Below the pieces are notes generated by a model. That model was not told the origin of the DNA, ran no database searches, and saw only the letters and a program-made list of their open reading frames with translations. 64,000 bases of DNA, taken from NCBI RefSeq assembly GCF_009765995.1, contig NZ_LMUI01000048.1, positions 310,001-374,000 on the forward strand. The letters are read 5' to 3'. Source of the DNA: Methylocapsa sp. S129 (lineage in GTDB: Bacteria > Pseudomonadota > Alphaproteobacteria > Rhizobiales > Beijerinckiaceae). A program made the translations under genes and the position numbers. Below are positions 44,896 to 53,490 of the stretch, piece by piece (positions within the stretch are counted from its first letter, which is position 1; every line of letters starts with the position of its first letter).

Positions 44896-45633
44896 TTGTT
44901 TGATTTGACAGGCAAGTTCGCGCTCGTCACCGGCGCCTCGGGCGGCCTCGGCGGGGCGATCGCGCGGGCGCTGCATAAACAAGGCGCGAGCGTCGGCCTG
45001 TCGGGCACGCGCCGTGAAGCCCTCGAGGCTCTGGCGGCCGAGCTCGGCGCTCGCGCCTTTGTATTGCCTTGCGACCTGTCGGACGCGTCCTCGGTCGAAG
45101 CGCTTGTTCCGGCCGCCGAAGCGGCGATGGGCGGCCTCGACATTCTCGTCAACAATGCCGGCGTGACGCGCGACAATCTGTTCATGCGCATGAAGGATGA
45201 GGAATGGGAGCAGGTGATCGCCGTCAATCTGACGGCGGCGTTTCGGCTGTCCCGCGCCTGCCTCAAGGGCATGATGCGCCGCCGGTACGGGCGCATCATC
45301 GCCATCACGTCGATCGTCGGCGTGACCGGCAATCCGGGCCAGGGCAATTACGCGGCCGCCAAGGCGGGCCTGATCGGCATGTCCAAAGCTTTGGCCGCGG
45401 AAGTCGCCAGCCGAAACATCACCGTCAATTGCATTGCGCCCGGTTTCATCGCGAGCCCGATGACAGACGCGCTGAACGAGAAGCAGCGTGAGAACATCCT
45501 CCGCGCCGTGCCGATGGGGCGGCTGGGCGTCGGGGCTGATATTGGCGCGGCGGCGGTCTATCTGGCGAGCGCGGAGGGCGGCTACATCACCGGGCAAACG
45601 CTGCACGTTAACGGTGGAATGGCAATGATTTAA
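44896..45633 (+). CDS. fabG: 3-oxoacyl-ACP reductase
   Basis: 245 residues from a TTG at 44896 with AAGGA about nine bases upstream (MFDLTGKFALVTGASGGLGG). NADPH motif TGASGGLGGAIA, NNAGVTRDNLFMRM, ITSIVGVTGNPGQGNY and YAAAK (YxxxK) are complete. Reduces the keto group in each elongation cycle. Confidence 0.96.
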   Translation: MFDLTGKFALVTGASGGLGGAIARALHKQGASVGLSGTRREALEALAAELGARAFVLPCDLSDASSVEALVPAAEAAMGGLDILVNNAGVTRDNLFMRMKDEEWEQVIAVNLTAAFRLSRACLKGMMRRRYGRIIAITSIVGVTGNPGQGNYAAAKAGLIGMSKALAAEVASRNITVNCIAPGFIASPMTDALNEKQRENILRAVPMGRLGVGADIGAAAVYLASAEGGYITGQTLHVNGGMAMI

Positions 45634-45934
45634 ATGAGTTGCGTGATGACAACGCCGTTTTTTCCCGGTCCTGCGCGGCCTCTCGCCTTGCCAGGAAAGA
45701 TATGCTATCGACCCTTAAGGTCGCCAGGATGCGGCGGCTGTCGGCCATGCTTCAGACATACCGCGCGGCCTTGGCCGGGAAGCGGCTTGGCATGACCGGG
45801 GTTGCTCGCCATTGGGGGCGGGCCGGATCAGGCGCGCATCGCTCCGTCTAGGAGATGCATGCGTCGATTTTAGGTCTGGTTTGGGGTCAATCAAAGGCGG
45901 GCCTCCGGGCGCCGCCAGTGTGAGGACGGATAAA
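45634..45934. other. Intergenic region between fabG and acpP
   Basis: About 300 bases with no supportable gene; short open frames overlap it but lack features. It must contain the acpP leader; GAGG ends about nine bases before the acpP ATG. No terminator or recognisable operator was seen, although acpP is often expressed from its own strong promoter. Confidence 0.5.
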
Positions 45935-46177
45935 ATGAGCGATGTCGCTGAGCGCGTAAAGAAGATCGTTGTCGAACATCTCGGCGTTGAGGCCGACAAG
46001 GTGGTCGATAACGCCAATTTCATTGACGACCTTGGCGCCGATTCGCTCGACACGGTTGAGCTTGTCATGGCTTTTGAGGAGGAGTTCGGCGTCGAAATCC
46101 CCGACGATCAGGCCGAGACGATCGTGACGGTCGGCGATGCGGTGAAATTTCTCGAAAAGGCTTCCGCCGCCAAATGA
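45935..46177 (+). CDS. acpP: Acyl carrier protein
   Basis: 80 residues, acidic, with the phosphopantetheine attachment Ser37 in [19 protein letters not shown]. Carries growing fatty acyl chains. The ATG at 45935 gives the standard length; the longer open frame from 45812 is not needed. Confidence 0.97.
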   Translation: MSDVAERVKKIVVEHLGVEADKVVDNANFIDDLGADSLDTVELVMAFEEEFGVEIPDDQAETIVTVGDAVKFLEKASAAK

Positions 46178-46326
46178 CTTCGGATCGATCGATCCCCGCA
46201 TGACGGAAGTTCGCGGGCGCCCGAACGGGTCGTGAACTCAAGCGATGCGGCGGGAATGGCGGGGCCGGCGTTAGTCCGGCCCTTGTCGCGCCAAGGCGCG
46301 CTTTGGCGGGAATGGCGAGGTCATTG

Positions 46327-47592
46327 ATGAAGCGTGTGGTGGTCACCGGGCTTGGCATGGTTACGCCGCTCGCTTGCGGCGTCGAGGCGACGTGGCGGCG
46401 GCTGGTCGCCGGCCAATCGGGCGTGGCGAAAGTCGAGGGTTTCGACGTTTCGGACATTGCCTGCCAGATCGCGGCCCAGGCTCCGCGCGGCGACGCGCCA
46501 GACGCGTTCAGGCCTGACGAATGGATGGACCCCAAGGAACAGCGCAAGGTCGACGATTTCATCGTCTTTGCGATGTGCGCGGCCACGCAGGCGTTGCGCG
46601 ACGCCAAATGGGCGCCGGCGACCTATGAGGAAGAAATCGAATCGGGCGTTCTTATCGGCTCCGGCATAGGCGGCCTTGGCGGCATTTACGAGGCTTCGGT
46701 TACGCTTCGCGAAAAAGGGCCGCGCCGGATTTCGCCTTTCTTCATCCCCGGCCGGTTGATCAATCTGGCGGGCGGCTATGTGTCGATCACGCATAAGCTG
46801 AAAGGCCCCAACCACGCGGTCGTCACCGCCTGTTCGACAGGCGCGCACGCCATTGGCGACGCGGCGCGGCTCATTGCGCTGGGGGATGCGAATGTGATGG
46901 TCGCGGGCGGCGCCGAATCGGCGGTCAATCGGCTGGCGATGGCCGGGTTCGCCGCCTGCCGTGCGCTTTCCACCAATTTTAACGACCAGCCCGAAAAGGC
47001 CTCGCGCCCCTATGACCGGGATCGCGACGGCTTTGTCATGGGCGAGGGGGCCGGTTGCGTCGTCCTTGAGGAACTGGAGCATGCAAAGGCGCGCGGCGCC
47101 CACATTTATGCCGAACTCGTCGGCTACGGACTTTCGGGCGATGCCTATCATATCACATCGCCATCGCCCGACGGCGACGGCGCCTACAGGGCGATGAGCG
47201 CGGCCCTCAAACGCGCCGATCTGTCGCCGTCCGACATTGACTATGTCAATGCGCACGGCACTTCGACGCAGCTCGGCGACGAGATAGAATTGCATGCGGT
47301 CGAACGGCTGATGGGCAATGCGGCGGGCGCTTTGACGATGTCGTCGACAAAATCGTCGATCGGTCATTTGCTGGGCGCCGCCGGCGCCGTCGAGGCTATT
47401 TTCTCGATCCTGGCGATGCGCGATCAAATCGCGCCGCCGACCCTCAACCTCGATCATCCCTCCGTCGAGACGGCGATTGATCTCGCGCCGCATGTCGCCA
47501 AGCCGCGCAAGATCGACATCGCGCTGTCGAATTCTTTCGGCTTTGGCGGCACCAATGCGTCGCTCATCTTCCGGCGCGCGCCAAGTGCCTGA
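46327..47592 (+). CDS. fabF: 3-oxoacyl-ACP synthase II
   Basis: 421 residues from the ATG at 46327. Catalytic Cys169 in VVTACSTGAHAIGDA, first His in NAHGTSTQLGD and second His in SSIGHLLGAAG. Condenses malonyl-ACP with acyl-ACP for elongation. Follows acpP by 149 bases. Confidence 0.97.
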   Translation: MKRVVVTGLGMVTPLACGVEATWRRLVAGQSGVAKVEGFDVSDIACQIAAQAPRGDAPDAFRPDEWMDPKEQRKVDDFIVFAMCAATQALRDAKWAPATYEEEIESGVLIGSGIGGLGGIYEASVTLREKGPRRISPFFIPGRLINLAGGYVSITHKLKGPNHAVVTACSTGAHAIGDAARLIALGDANVMVAGGAESAVNRLAMAGFAACRALSTNFNDQPEKASRPYDRDRDGFVMGEGAGCVVLEELEHAKARGAHIYAELVGYGLSGDAYHITSPSPDGDGAYRAMSAALKRADLSPSDIDYVNAHGTSTQLGDEIELHAVERLMGNAAGALTMSSTKSSIGHLLGAAGAVEAIFSILAMRDQIAPPTLNLDHPSVETAIDLAPHVAKPRKIDIALSNSFGFGGTNASLIFRRAPSA

Positions 47593-47721
47593 GCGAAGGC
47601 CAGCGCCTGAGGAGCGACAAGTCCTTGAGGAAAGAATCGAGGCGCCCTATTTTGCCTCGACGCTGCTGATGTCTGACTTGCTGCGGCGGAGCGCCGTTTG
47701 CCTGCGCGGAGGCGGGCGTCA

Positions 47722-49452
47722 ATGAATGATGGGCCGAATCAGGGCGGATCAGTTCCCGAGCAACCGCGCGTCAGTCTTTTTGGCCGGCGGCCGAAGCTGC
47801 GCTCGCCTTCGGAATCTCTGCAGCCGCAAGCGGCTCCCCCGCCACCCCCGCCTCCGGTGCGCAAAAAGCGCCGGGAAGGCCTTTCGCGGCTGAGCGGCCT
47901 TTTGTCCTTCATTCTGATCGTCGCGGTCCTCGCCATGGGCGGATTTGGCTTCGCGATGATTCAGGCGCGCAAGCCAGGCCCGCTGGCCGCCGACAAGGTC
48001 GTCGTGATCACGCGCGACGACGACGGTGGCTCCATTCCGGACCAATTGGAGCGCGCCGGCGTCATCGACAGCCCTCTATGGTTCAATCTCACGTTGCTGC
48101 TCGACGGCAGTCGCGGGAAACTCAAGCGAGGAGAATATCTGTTCAAGGAGCATGTGAGTTTGCGCGAGGCCGAGGAGGCGCTGATCTCGGGCAAGGTGCT
48201 TCTTCATAAAGTGACGGTCCCGGAGGGCCTGACCAGCGAGCAGGTGGTGCAGCGGCTGCGCGACAACGATGTGTTTGTCGGCGACATCAAGGAAATTCCG
48301 CGCGAGGGCTCGATTCTTCCCGAGACCTACGAGTTCCAGCGAGGCGTCACGCGCGCCAGCGTTCTCGCGAAAATGGAAAACGATCAAGCCAAGTTGGTCG
48401 ATGAAATCTGGAAGAAGCGTGCGCCCGATCTGCCGATCAAATCGCCGGGCGAACTGGTGACGCTCGCCTCGATTGTCGAGAAGGAGACGGGCAAGGCGGA
48501 CGAGCGCCCCCATGTCGCGGGCGTCTTCATCAACCGGCTGCAAAAGCGGATGAAGCTCGAATCCGATCCGACGATCGTCTATGGCCTGGTGGGCGGCAAG
48601 GGGACGCTGGGACACCCCATATCCAAGAGCGAACTCCAGCAGGCGACGCCCTACAACACCTATATTATCGAGGGCCTGCCGCCTGGTCCGATCGCCAATC
48701 CCGGCAAAGCCGCGATGGAGGCCGTCGCCAATCCCTCGCACACGTCGGATCTCTTTTTCGTCGCCGACGGCACGGGCGGACACGCTTTCGCCGATACGCT
48801 TGATCAGCACCAGAAAAATGTGGCCCGCTGGCGCCAGATCGAGAAAGACGCCAAGGACCGGCTCGCCCCGGACGCTGCGCCGCCGGCCCCCGCCGCGCCG
48901 CCCGCCAAGGTTCATGGCGCGCTCGATCCGGTCGATCCAAAGGCGTTTGGCGGATTGGCGCCCGTCGCGGCGACAAAGCCGCCGGCGGGCGATATAGCCA
49001 AGCGCCTCGCCAGGGTCGGCGCCGATCGCCAGACGCGCGAGGCCCTGCTCGGCCCCAGCGGTCCGCTATCGGCTGGCGCCAGCACCAGGAGCCTTGCCGA
49101 TATCGGCGCTGTCGTACAAGGCGTGAACGATCAATCCGCCGTCGATGCGACGACCGCCGCCGCTGACGACGGCGCCGCGACGACGGGGCCGATCCAGAGC
49201 TATCCCATGTCGGCGGCGGCGCTCGCCGATCAGCAAAGCCGCGAGGCGCGTTATGGCGCCGCCCCAGGCGCTCTGTCGGACAGCGGCGCCAAGATGATGG
49301 CCAGCGCGGATGCGGCCGCCGCGCCGGCGCCGTCCGCCCATCCAGGCGCACGACCGCGCGCCTTCGACGCTTCCGAAGGCACGCCCCTCGATCCCTTGCT
49401 CAATACGACCTACGATCTGAATTTTCCGAAGGTCGTCCCCGTCATCAAATGA
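47722..49452 (+). CDS. mltG: Endolytic murein transglycosylase MltG with long C-terminal tail
   Basis: 576 residues from the ATG at 47722. A Pro-rich cytoplasmic segment (QPQAAPPPPPPPVRKKRR), one membrane helix (LLSFILIVAVLAMGGFGFAM), then the YceG domain with a LysM-like part and the catalytic Glu in ASIVEKETGKADERPHVAGV, and TPYNTYIIEGLPPGPIANPG. Cleaves nascent glycan strands. After about residue 375 there are about 200 extra residues rich in Ala, Pro, Gly and Asp, absent from typical members of about 350 residues. Last gene of the fab cluster. Confidence 0.93.
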   Translation: MNDGPNQGGSVPEQPRVSLFGRRPKLRSPSESLQPQAAPPPPPPPVRKKRREGLSRLSGLLSFILIVAVLAMGGFGFAMIQARKPGPLAADKVVVITRDDDGGSIPDQLERAGVIDSPLWFNLTLLLDGSRGKLKRGEYLFKEHVSLREAEEALISGKVLLHKVTVPEGLTSEQVVQRLRDNDVFVGDIKEIPREGSILPETYEFQRGVTRASVLAKMENDQAKLVDEIWKKRAPDLPIKSPGELVTLASIVEKETGKADERPHVAGVFINRLQKRMKLESDPTIVYGLVGGKGTLGHPISKSELQQATPYNTYIIEGLPPGPIANPGKAAMEAVANPSHTSDLFFVADGTGGHAFADTLDQHQKNVARWRQIEKDAKDRLAPDAAPPAPAAPPAKVHGALDPVDPKAFGGLAPVAATKPPAGDIAKRLARVGADRQTREALLGPSGPLSAGASTRSLADIGAVVQGVNDQSAVDATTAAADDGAATTGPIQSYPMSAAALADQQSREARYGAAPGALSDSGAKMMASADAAAAPAPSAHPGARPRAFDASEGTPLDPLLNTTYDLNFPKVVPVIK

Positions 49453-49470
49453 TGCGCGCTGGCTGCGTCG

Positions 49471-50424
49471 TCAGTCGGCGGCGGCAAGCCTCATCGTCGA
49501 GATCGCCAACGCCACCGCGCAGGCGTTGGAGACATTGAGGCTCTTGATGGCGCCGGGCATGTCGAGGCGCGCCAGAATATCGCAATGCTCGCGCGTCAGG
49601 CGGCGCAATCCCTTGCCCTCCGCGCCGAGCACCAGCGCCATGGGCCGCGACAGGATCGCGGCCTCCAGCGTCTGCGGCCCCTCCGAATCGAGGCCGACGC
49701 GCAGATAGCCCATCTCGCCCATTTCGCTCAAAGCGCGCGCCAGATTGGTCACGCTGCAGATCGGCACATGTTCGAGGCCGCCCGAGGCCGATTTCGTCAA
49801 GGCGCCGGTGAATTCGGGCGAATGGCGCTCGGTGGTGACCAGCGCGTCAACCGCGAAGGCGGCGGCGCTGCGCAGGATCGCCCCGACATTATGCGGATCG
49901 GTGACCTGATCGAGCACGACGACGAGGCCATGCGCCGGCAAGTCTGACAGATCGATCGGCTCCAGCGGGCGCGCCTCCAAAAGCACGCCCTGATGAACCG
50001 CCTCGCGCGGCGCGCGCAGCGCAATCTCCTCATTGCTGAGGATGAGGGTTTCAAGACCGCGCGCCGCGATATCGGCGCTCAGGCGCTCGGCGGCCGCTTG
50101 CGTCGCATAGAGCCGGATGAGCTTGCGGCGCGGGGCGCGCAAGGCCGCGCTGACGCTGTGAAAGCCATAGATCTGCGCCACATCGCTCGGGCGCGGCGCG
50201 CGCCGGCCTGGGTCGGTCTCGCGTCTGGGCGCGCGCTCCTCTTGCGCCGGGCGCCGAGGCGCTCCGTCTTTGGCCGCGCCTCGGGGCGAGGAATCGCGGG
50301 CCGGACGCGCGGGCCCCGGGGAAACGCGTTCCCCCGCCCGGCGATTTTTCTTGCGCGTCAAAAGCGCCTCTCCTGTTTGGCGGGCGACAGGCTGTCTGTT
50401 CGCATGCGCCGCCTTGCCGCGCAA
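49471..50424 (-). CDS. rlmB: 23S rRNA (guanosine-2'-O-)-methyltransferase RlmB
   Basis: 317 residues of SpoU type. The N-terminal 80 residues are Arg/Pro-rich and basic, probably RNA binding; then IYGFHSVSAALRAPRRKLIR (substrate-binding domain) and the knotted SPOUT domain with VTDPHNVGAILRSAAAF, VLGAEGKGLRRLTREHCD and IKSLNVSNACAVAL. Convergent with mltG (18 bases). Confidence 0.93.
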   Translation of the reverse strand: MRGKAAHANRQPVARQTGEALLTRKKNRRAGERVSPGPARPARDSSPRGAAKDGAPRRPAQEERAPRRETDPGRRAPRPSDVAQIYGFHSVSAALRAPRRKLIRLYATQAAAERLSADIAARGLETLILSNEEIALRAPREAVHQGVLLEARPLEPIDLSDLPAHGLVVVLDQVTDPHNVGAILRSAAAFAVDALVTTERHSPEFTGALTKSASGGLEHVPICSVTNLARALSEMGEMGYLRVGLDSEGPQTLEAAILSRPMALVLGAEGKGLRRLTREHCDILARLDMPGAIKSLNVSNACAVALAISTMRLAAAD

Positions 50425-50471
50425 CCGCCGCCGCCGCGGCGACGTGGGAAGCGGCGAGAATGCTTTTTAGG

Positions 50472-50499
50472 TTGACAGGGCGGGGCGCGGCGCAAGATA
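50472..50499 (+). promoter_or_regulatory. Probable promoter of the tRNA-Tyr gene
   Basis: A consensus -35 TTGACA (50472-50477) and a possible -10 AAGATA (50494-50499), 16 bases apart, followed by GC-rich sequence. It is directed to the tRNA 66 bases downstream. Confidence 0.5.
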
Positions 50500-50514
50500 A
50501 GGCCACCTCGACTT

Positions 50515-50538
50515 GGCCCCGGCTCGCCGGGGCCTTTT
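50515..50538 (+). terminator. Terminator-like hairpin upstream of tRNA-Tyr
   Basis: GGCCCCGGC and GCCGGGGCC form a very strong stem followed by TTTT. It lies between the apparent promoter and the tRNA. It could be a leader hairpin, an attenuator, or end an unseen transcript from the left. Confidence 0.5.
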
Positions 50539-50565
50539 CGTCCGCGGCGCGACGCCGATGGATCA

Positions 50566-50650
50566 GGGGGAGTGTCCCGAGTGGCAAAGGGGGCGGACTG
50601 TAAATCCGCTGGCTTAGCCTTCGTAGGTTCGAGTCCTACCTCCCCCACCA
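50566..50650 (+). tRNA. tRNA-Tyr (anticodon GUA)
   Basis: 85 bases. Acceptor GGGGGAG pairs with CTCCCCC, followed by A and an encoded CCA. Anticodon stem-loop GCGGA-CTGTAAA-TCCGC has anticodon GTA. A long variable arm (class II) and a T-arm GTAGG-TTCGAGT-CCTAC are present. Confidence 0.97.
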
Positions 50651-50873
50651 TCCCGCTTCATATTAATGTGGAATGGCCTTTCCTCGTTCAGAGTCTCCAG
50701 AAAATTGGGCCGCTCCGAGGCCTTCCTGGTCGATCCGCGGCCTGACGGGCGGCTATGGATCGGGCGCGCGCGCCAGCCTATTCAGCTATGCGCGAAATCT
50801 ACCAAAACCCTGGCGTTCCAGCCACCGGCCTGCAGGCGTGCGTCCTTGCTCCAGCCACAGAAGGATTGAGCGC

Positions 50874-51593
50874 ATGTCTGCGCTCAGCGGCGATCTGCGC
50901 GACCTCATCGAACACGATCAGAAATCGGCGCGCCCGCTGCTGAGCGATCTTGTAGCGCGCCTGCCGAAATCGGCCGAGGCCCGGGTGCTCCTCGCCAATT
51001 CCTATCTGCGTAGTCTCGAAGCCGCGCCGGCGCTCGAGCATAGCGAGCCAGGCCTCGCCAATGTCCATGGCCATGTCACCAATACGGCGCTGCATCGCGG
51101 GCATCCCAGGCTCGAAGTGAGCAATGATCCCGCCCAGGAGAATTCCGGCAATGTGTGGAGCCTGCGCGCATTTCTCAAGCGGATGAAAGCGGATGGGCGC
51201 GACGTGGACCATGTCTGGAGCGAACTGCGCGCATTGGCCAAGGGCTTTTTGGCGATGGTGGCGGCCGACGGCCTTTTCAAGCGCCAGGCCAAGGCCGCGC
51301 CGCGCCGCGCATTCCCGCCCAAATTGTTCGGGCTCGACGTTCTCGTTGACGCCGACGGCAAGCCCTGGCTGATCGAAGCGCAGCGCAAGCCAGCGCTCGG
51401 CGGGTCGGCGCTCTTGCAACGCATCAACGGCCAGATGTTCCGCACGATATTCGAAATGAGCTGCGGCTATGCGCTGGACGATGCGATGCCGGCCGAGCGG
51501 ATCGCGCTCTTGGCCAAGGACCGGGCGGCGCTGGCTGCGCGCGAGGCGGAACACGAGGCGGCGCGGCGCGGACTGTTCGAACCGCTGGGCTGA
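50874..51593 (+). CDS. Chimeric protein with C-terminal half of a tubulin-tyrosine-ligase-like (ATP-grasp) enzyme
   Basis: 239 residues from the ATG at 50874 (AAGGA upstream). The first 50 residues look like a TPR-type segment (HDQKSARPLLSDLVARLPKS, ARVLLANSYLRSLEAAPALE). From about residue 60 it switches to the TTL family: VHGHVTNTALHRGHP, NSGNVWSLRAFLKRMKADGRD, then FGLDVLVDADGKPWLIEAQRKPAL, where family members have GxDxLxDxxxxPWLxExNxxP. The normal N-terminal ATP-grasp half is missing and 'ExN' reads EAQ. So it is likely a fusion of two gene remnants and inactive as a ligase. Confidence 0.65.
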   Translation: MSALSGDLRDLIEHDQKSARPLLSDLVARLPKSAEARVLLANSYLRSLEAAPALEHSEPGLANVHGHVTNTALHRGHPRLEVSNDPAQENSGNVWSLRAFLKRMKADGRDVDHVWSELRALAKGFLAMVAADGLFKRQAKAAPRRAFPPKLFGLDVLVDADGKPWLIEAQRKPALGGSALLQRINGQMFRTIFEMSCGYALDDAMPAERIALLAKDRAALAAREAEHEAARRGLFEPLG

Positions 51594-51968
51594 GGCGGCC
51601 GAAGCGCTGCGCCGGGAGCGGGGCGGCGGCGGATCTAGCTCATCGAGTTTAGTCCCGCGAATCGTGGGATATCAGGGCTTTGCAGGTCGGTTTAGTTTCG
51701 TGGCCTCTCGCTGTGGGCGCATGGCCGAAAACGGCGATTGGCCGTCCGGCGGTTGTCAAATGATGCACAAGATTGAACAGCGCATGTTCAAATCGATTGT
51801 TTCGAATATGCGGGTAAGGCGCCTATAGTCGGGAATAGTGAATCGGCAAACTGGGCGTCGAGTTGGGGCTCAAGCGCGCACGATTCGGTGGCGATGTGTT
51901 TGCAACTATCCAGGGCGGGGGCTCCATTAAGCGCGTTTCGAGCAGAACCAAGGCGCGGCGCTTCGTGA
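51594..51968. other. Intergenic region between the TTL-like and HlyC-like genes
   Basis: About 375 bases with no gene I can support. No repeat, terminator or known RNA was recognised. It separates two genes that both look acquired or degraded. Confidence 0.5.
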
Positions 51969-52514
51969 GTGCAGGGGAAGCGCAAGGCGTCGGGCTCGAC
52001 CCCGCAATTTCTGAAATCGCTTGACCCGGCACTGGTCGGCGCCGCCGCGTCCAAGCTGTTTGCGGCGAGCATCGGCGATATCGTCGTCGTGCTGTCGCGC
52101 TCGCCTGGGCATAAGCATTATTCGCTCGCCGATATCGAATGGATGGTGCTGCCGGCGGCGGCTGGGCAGTTTTATGTGGCGGAGGCGGCGGATAAAGAAC
52201 GCGGCTTTCGCGCACCCGTTGCCGTCGTCACCTGGGCGTTTGTGTCGGAAGAGGTGGATCAGCGGCTAGAAAGCCAAGTGGGGCGCGGGCAGCGCTTGCG
52301 ACCCGACGAATGGACGAGCGGGGCGATTGGCTGGCTGATCGATGCGGCAGGGAGCCCGGCGGGTGTCAAAGTGGCGTTGCGATGGCTCAGCGAGGGGGCG
52401 TTCAAGGAGAGGGCACTGAGATTGGCCGTCCGGGACACGGGCGGGGCGGCGAGGGTTGGGACGCTAACCGAAATGCTGAAGCTTGGTACGGAAGCCGGGA
52501 GCACGATGACATGA
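51969..52514 (+). CDS. Toxin-activating lysine-acyltransferase (HlyC family), orphan
   Basis: 181 residues from a GTG at 51969. ASIGDIVVVLSRSPGHKHYS, LADIEWMVLPAAAGQFYVAE and VAVVTWAFVSEEVDQRL, then RLRPDEWTSGAIGWLIDAAG match the HlyC/RtxC family, which transfers a fatty acyl group from acyl-ACP to lysines of RTX toxins. The catalytic His is likely the one in HKHYS. No RTX protein or type I secretion gene lies in the window, so its target is elsewhere or lost. No good ribosome site was seen. Confidence 0.78.
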   Translation: MQGKRKASGSTPQFLKSLDPALVGAAASKLFAASIGDIVVVLSRSPGHKHYSLADIEWMVLPAAAGQFYVAEAADKERGFRAPVAVVTWAFVSEEVDQRLESQVGRGQRLRPDEWTSGAIGWLIDAAGSPAGVKVALRWLSEGAFKERALRLAVRDTGGAARVGTLTEMLKLGTEAGSTMT

Positions 52515-52610
52515 CTCAATGCCGACCGAATTCGTCGCGGGCGGTTAGGATCGCTTGCGGCTTGCCCCCCATGTTTTGCGATGATCGCTTTAGACGACAG
52601 TGAACGCGGG

Positions 52611-53351
52611 ATGAAGCGCTTTGCCAAATTCGTCGTTATTTGCGCGTTAATTACCGTTAGCGGCTATGCCACAATTTCCATTGTCTATCCTACTTTTTAT
52701 GTCCGTTACCAGCTTTCGTTTGATGTCGAGGTCGACGGAAACATGAAGACGAGTTCCGGGGTCGTGGAGATTGAATACCCAACCGGACCTGACATTTTTG
52801 CTCATACAGGAGGAGGTCGCGCTTTTCGCGGTTTCTTTCATGGTAACGCAATCACCATCGACCTTGGTGAGCGCGGGCTTATATTCGTGGTTAACATGCG
52901 GTCGTTGGCTTCCGTCTCCATGCCGGACGGTCGAGCAAGACTGCGCCGGATCGCTTCGACATCTCTAACAGACTTGCCGCTGGAGGCTCACGGATTCCCG
53001 TCAGATGGGCTGCCTTCTAGAATGGCAGATTTCGTTCGGCAGCTCTTACAGAGGACTGACTCTATCGAGGTTCCTGTCGAGAAGTTGCCGATGTTCGTGC
53101 GCTTTCGCGACGTCAATGACCAGAATTCGATCGAGGAAATTGACCCTAGCGACATCACCGACGCTTACGGCCAAGGAGTCCGCCTTGTTCGTGCAAGGCT
53201 GGAATTGACGAAAGACCCTATTTCGCCAATCCCGTCCATTTGGCCAAAATGGCTAGCCGACGCGAAAACGGCTGGATTTACGGTGAATATGGGTGCTGAA
53301 GAGAGGCATCCACTTGTGAATTTGACGCTTGATGGGTTCAAGGGAGAATGA
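52611..53351 (+). CDS. Membrane-anchored protein of unknown function
   Basis: 246 residues from the ATG at 52611 (an ATG at 52581 is also in frame). One N-terminal membrane helix (FAKFVVICALITVSGYATIS) is followed by a periplasmic domain with no recognised motif; RYQLSFDVEVDGNMKTSSGV and GIEYPTGP-like stretches suggest beta structure. No Cys in the mature part. GC content is visibly lower than in neighbouring genes, hinting at transfer. It follows the HlyC-like gene by about 100 bases. Confidence 0.6.
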   Translation: MKRFAKFVVICALITVSGYATISIVYPTFYVRYQLSFDVEVDGNMKTSSGVVEIEYPTGPDIFAHTGGGRAFRGFFHGNAITIDLGERGLIFVVNMRSLASVSMPDGRARLRRIASTSLTDLPLEAHGFPSDGLPSRMADFVRQLLQRTDSIEVPVEKLPMFVRFRDVNDQNSIEEIDPSDITDAYGQGVRLVRARLELTKDPISPIPSIWPKWLADAKTAGFTVNMGAEERHPLVNLTLDGFKGE

Positions 53352-53472
53352 AGTGCTAGATACCGCGAACTCAAACAATGTGTTGATGCTCGCTATTATG
53401 TCAATGGACGTGTACAATAGAGACTCAAGTAATACTAACCAAACTATTAATAATGTATTGTTGTCATCGGAG

Positions 53473-53490
53473 TTACGGTGACACGCCCGT
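53473..53490. repeat. Left arm of an 18-bp perfect inverted repeat around the RAYT gene
   Basis: TTACGGTGACACGCCCGT; its exact complement is at 54228-54245. This arm contains the RAYT stop codon and last codons (VSP-stop). Confidence 0.85.

Noticed and set aside
50673-50873. N-terminal extension of the TTL-like protein from 50673
   Set aside because: Begins inside sequence immediately after the tRNA, is Arg/Pro/Ser-rich without domain features, and a better start with AAGGA exists at 50874.
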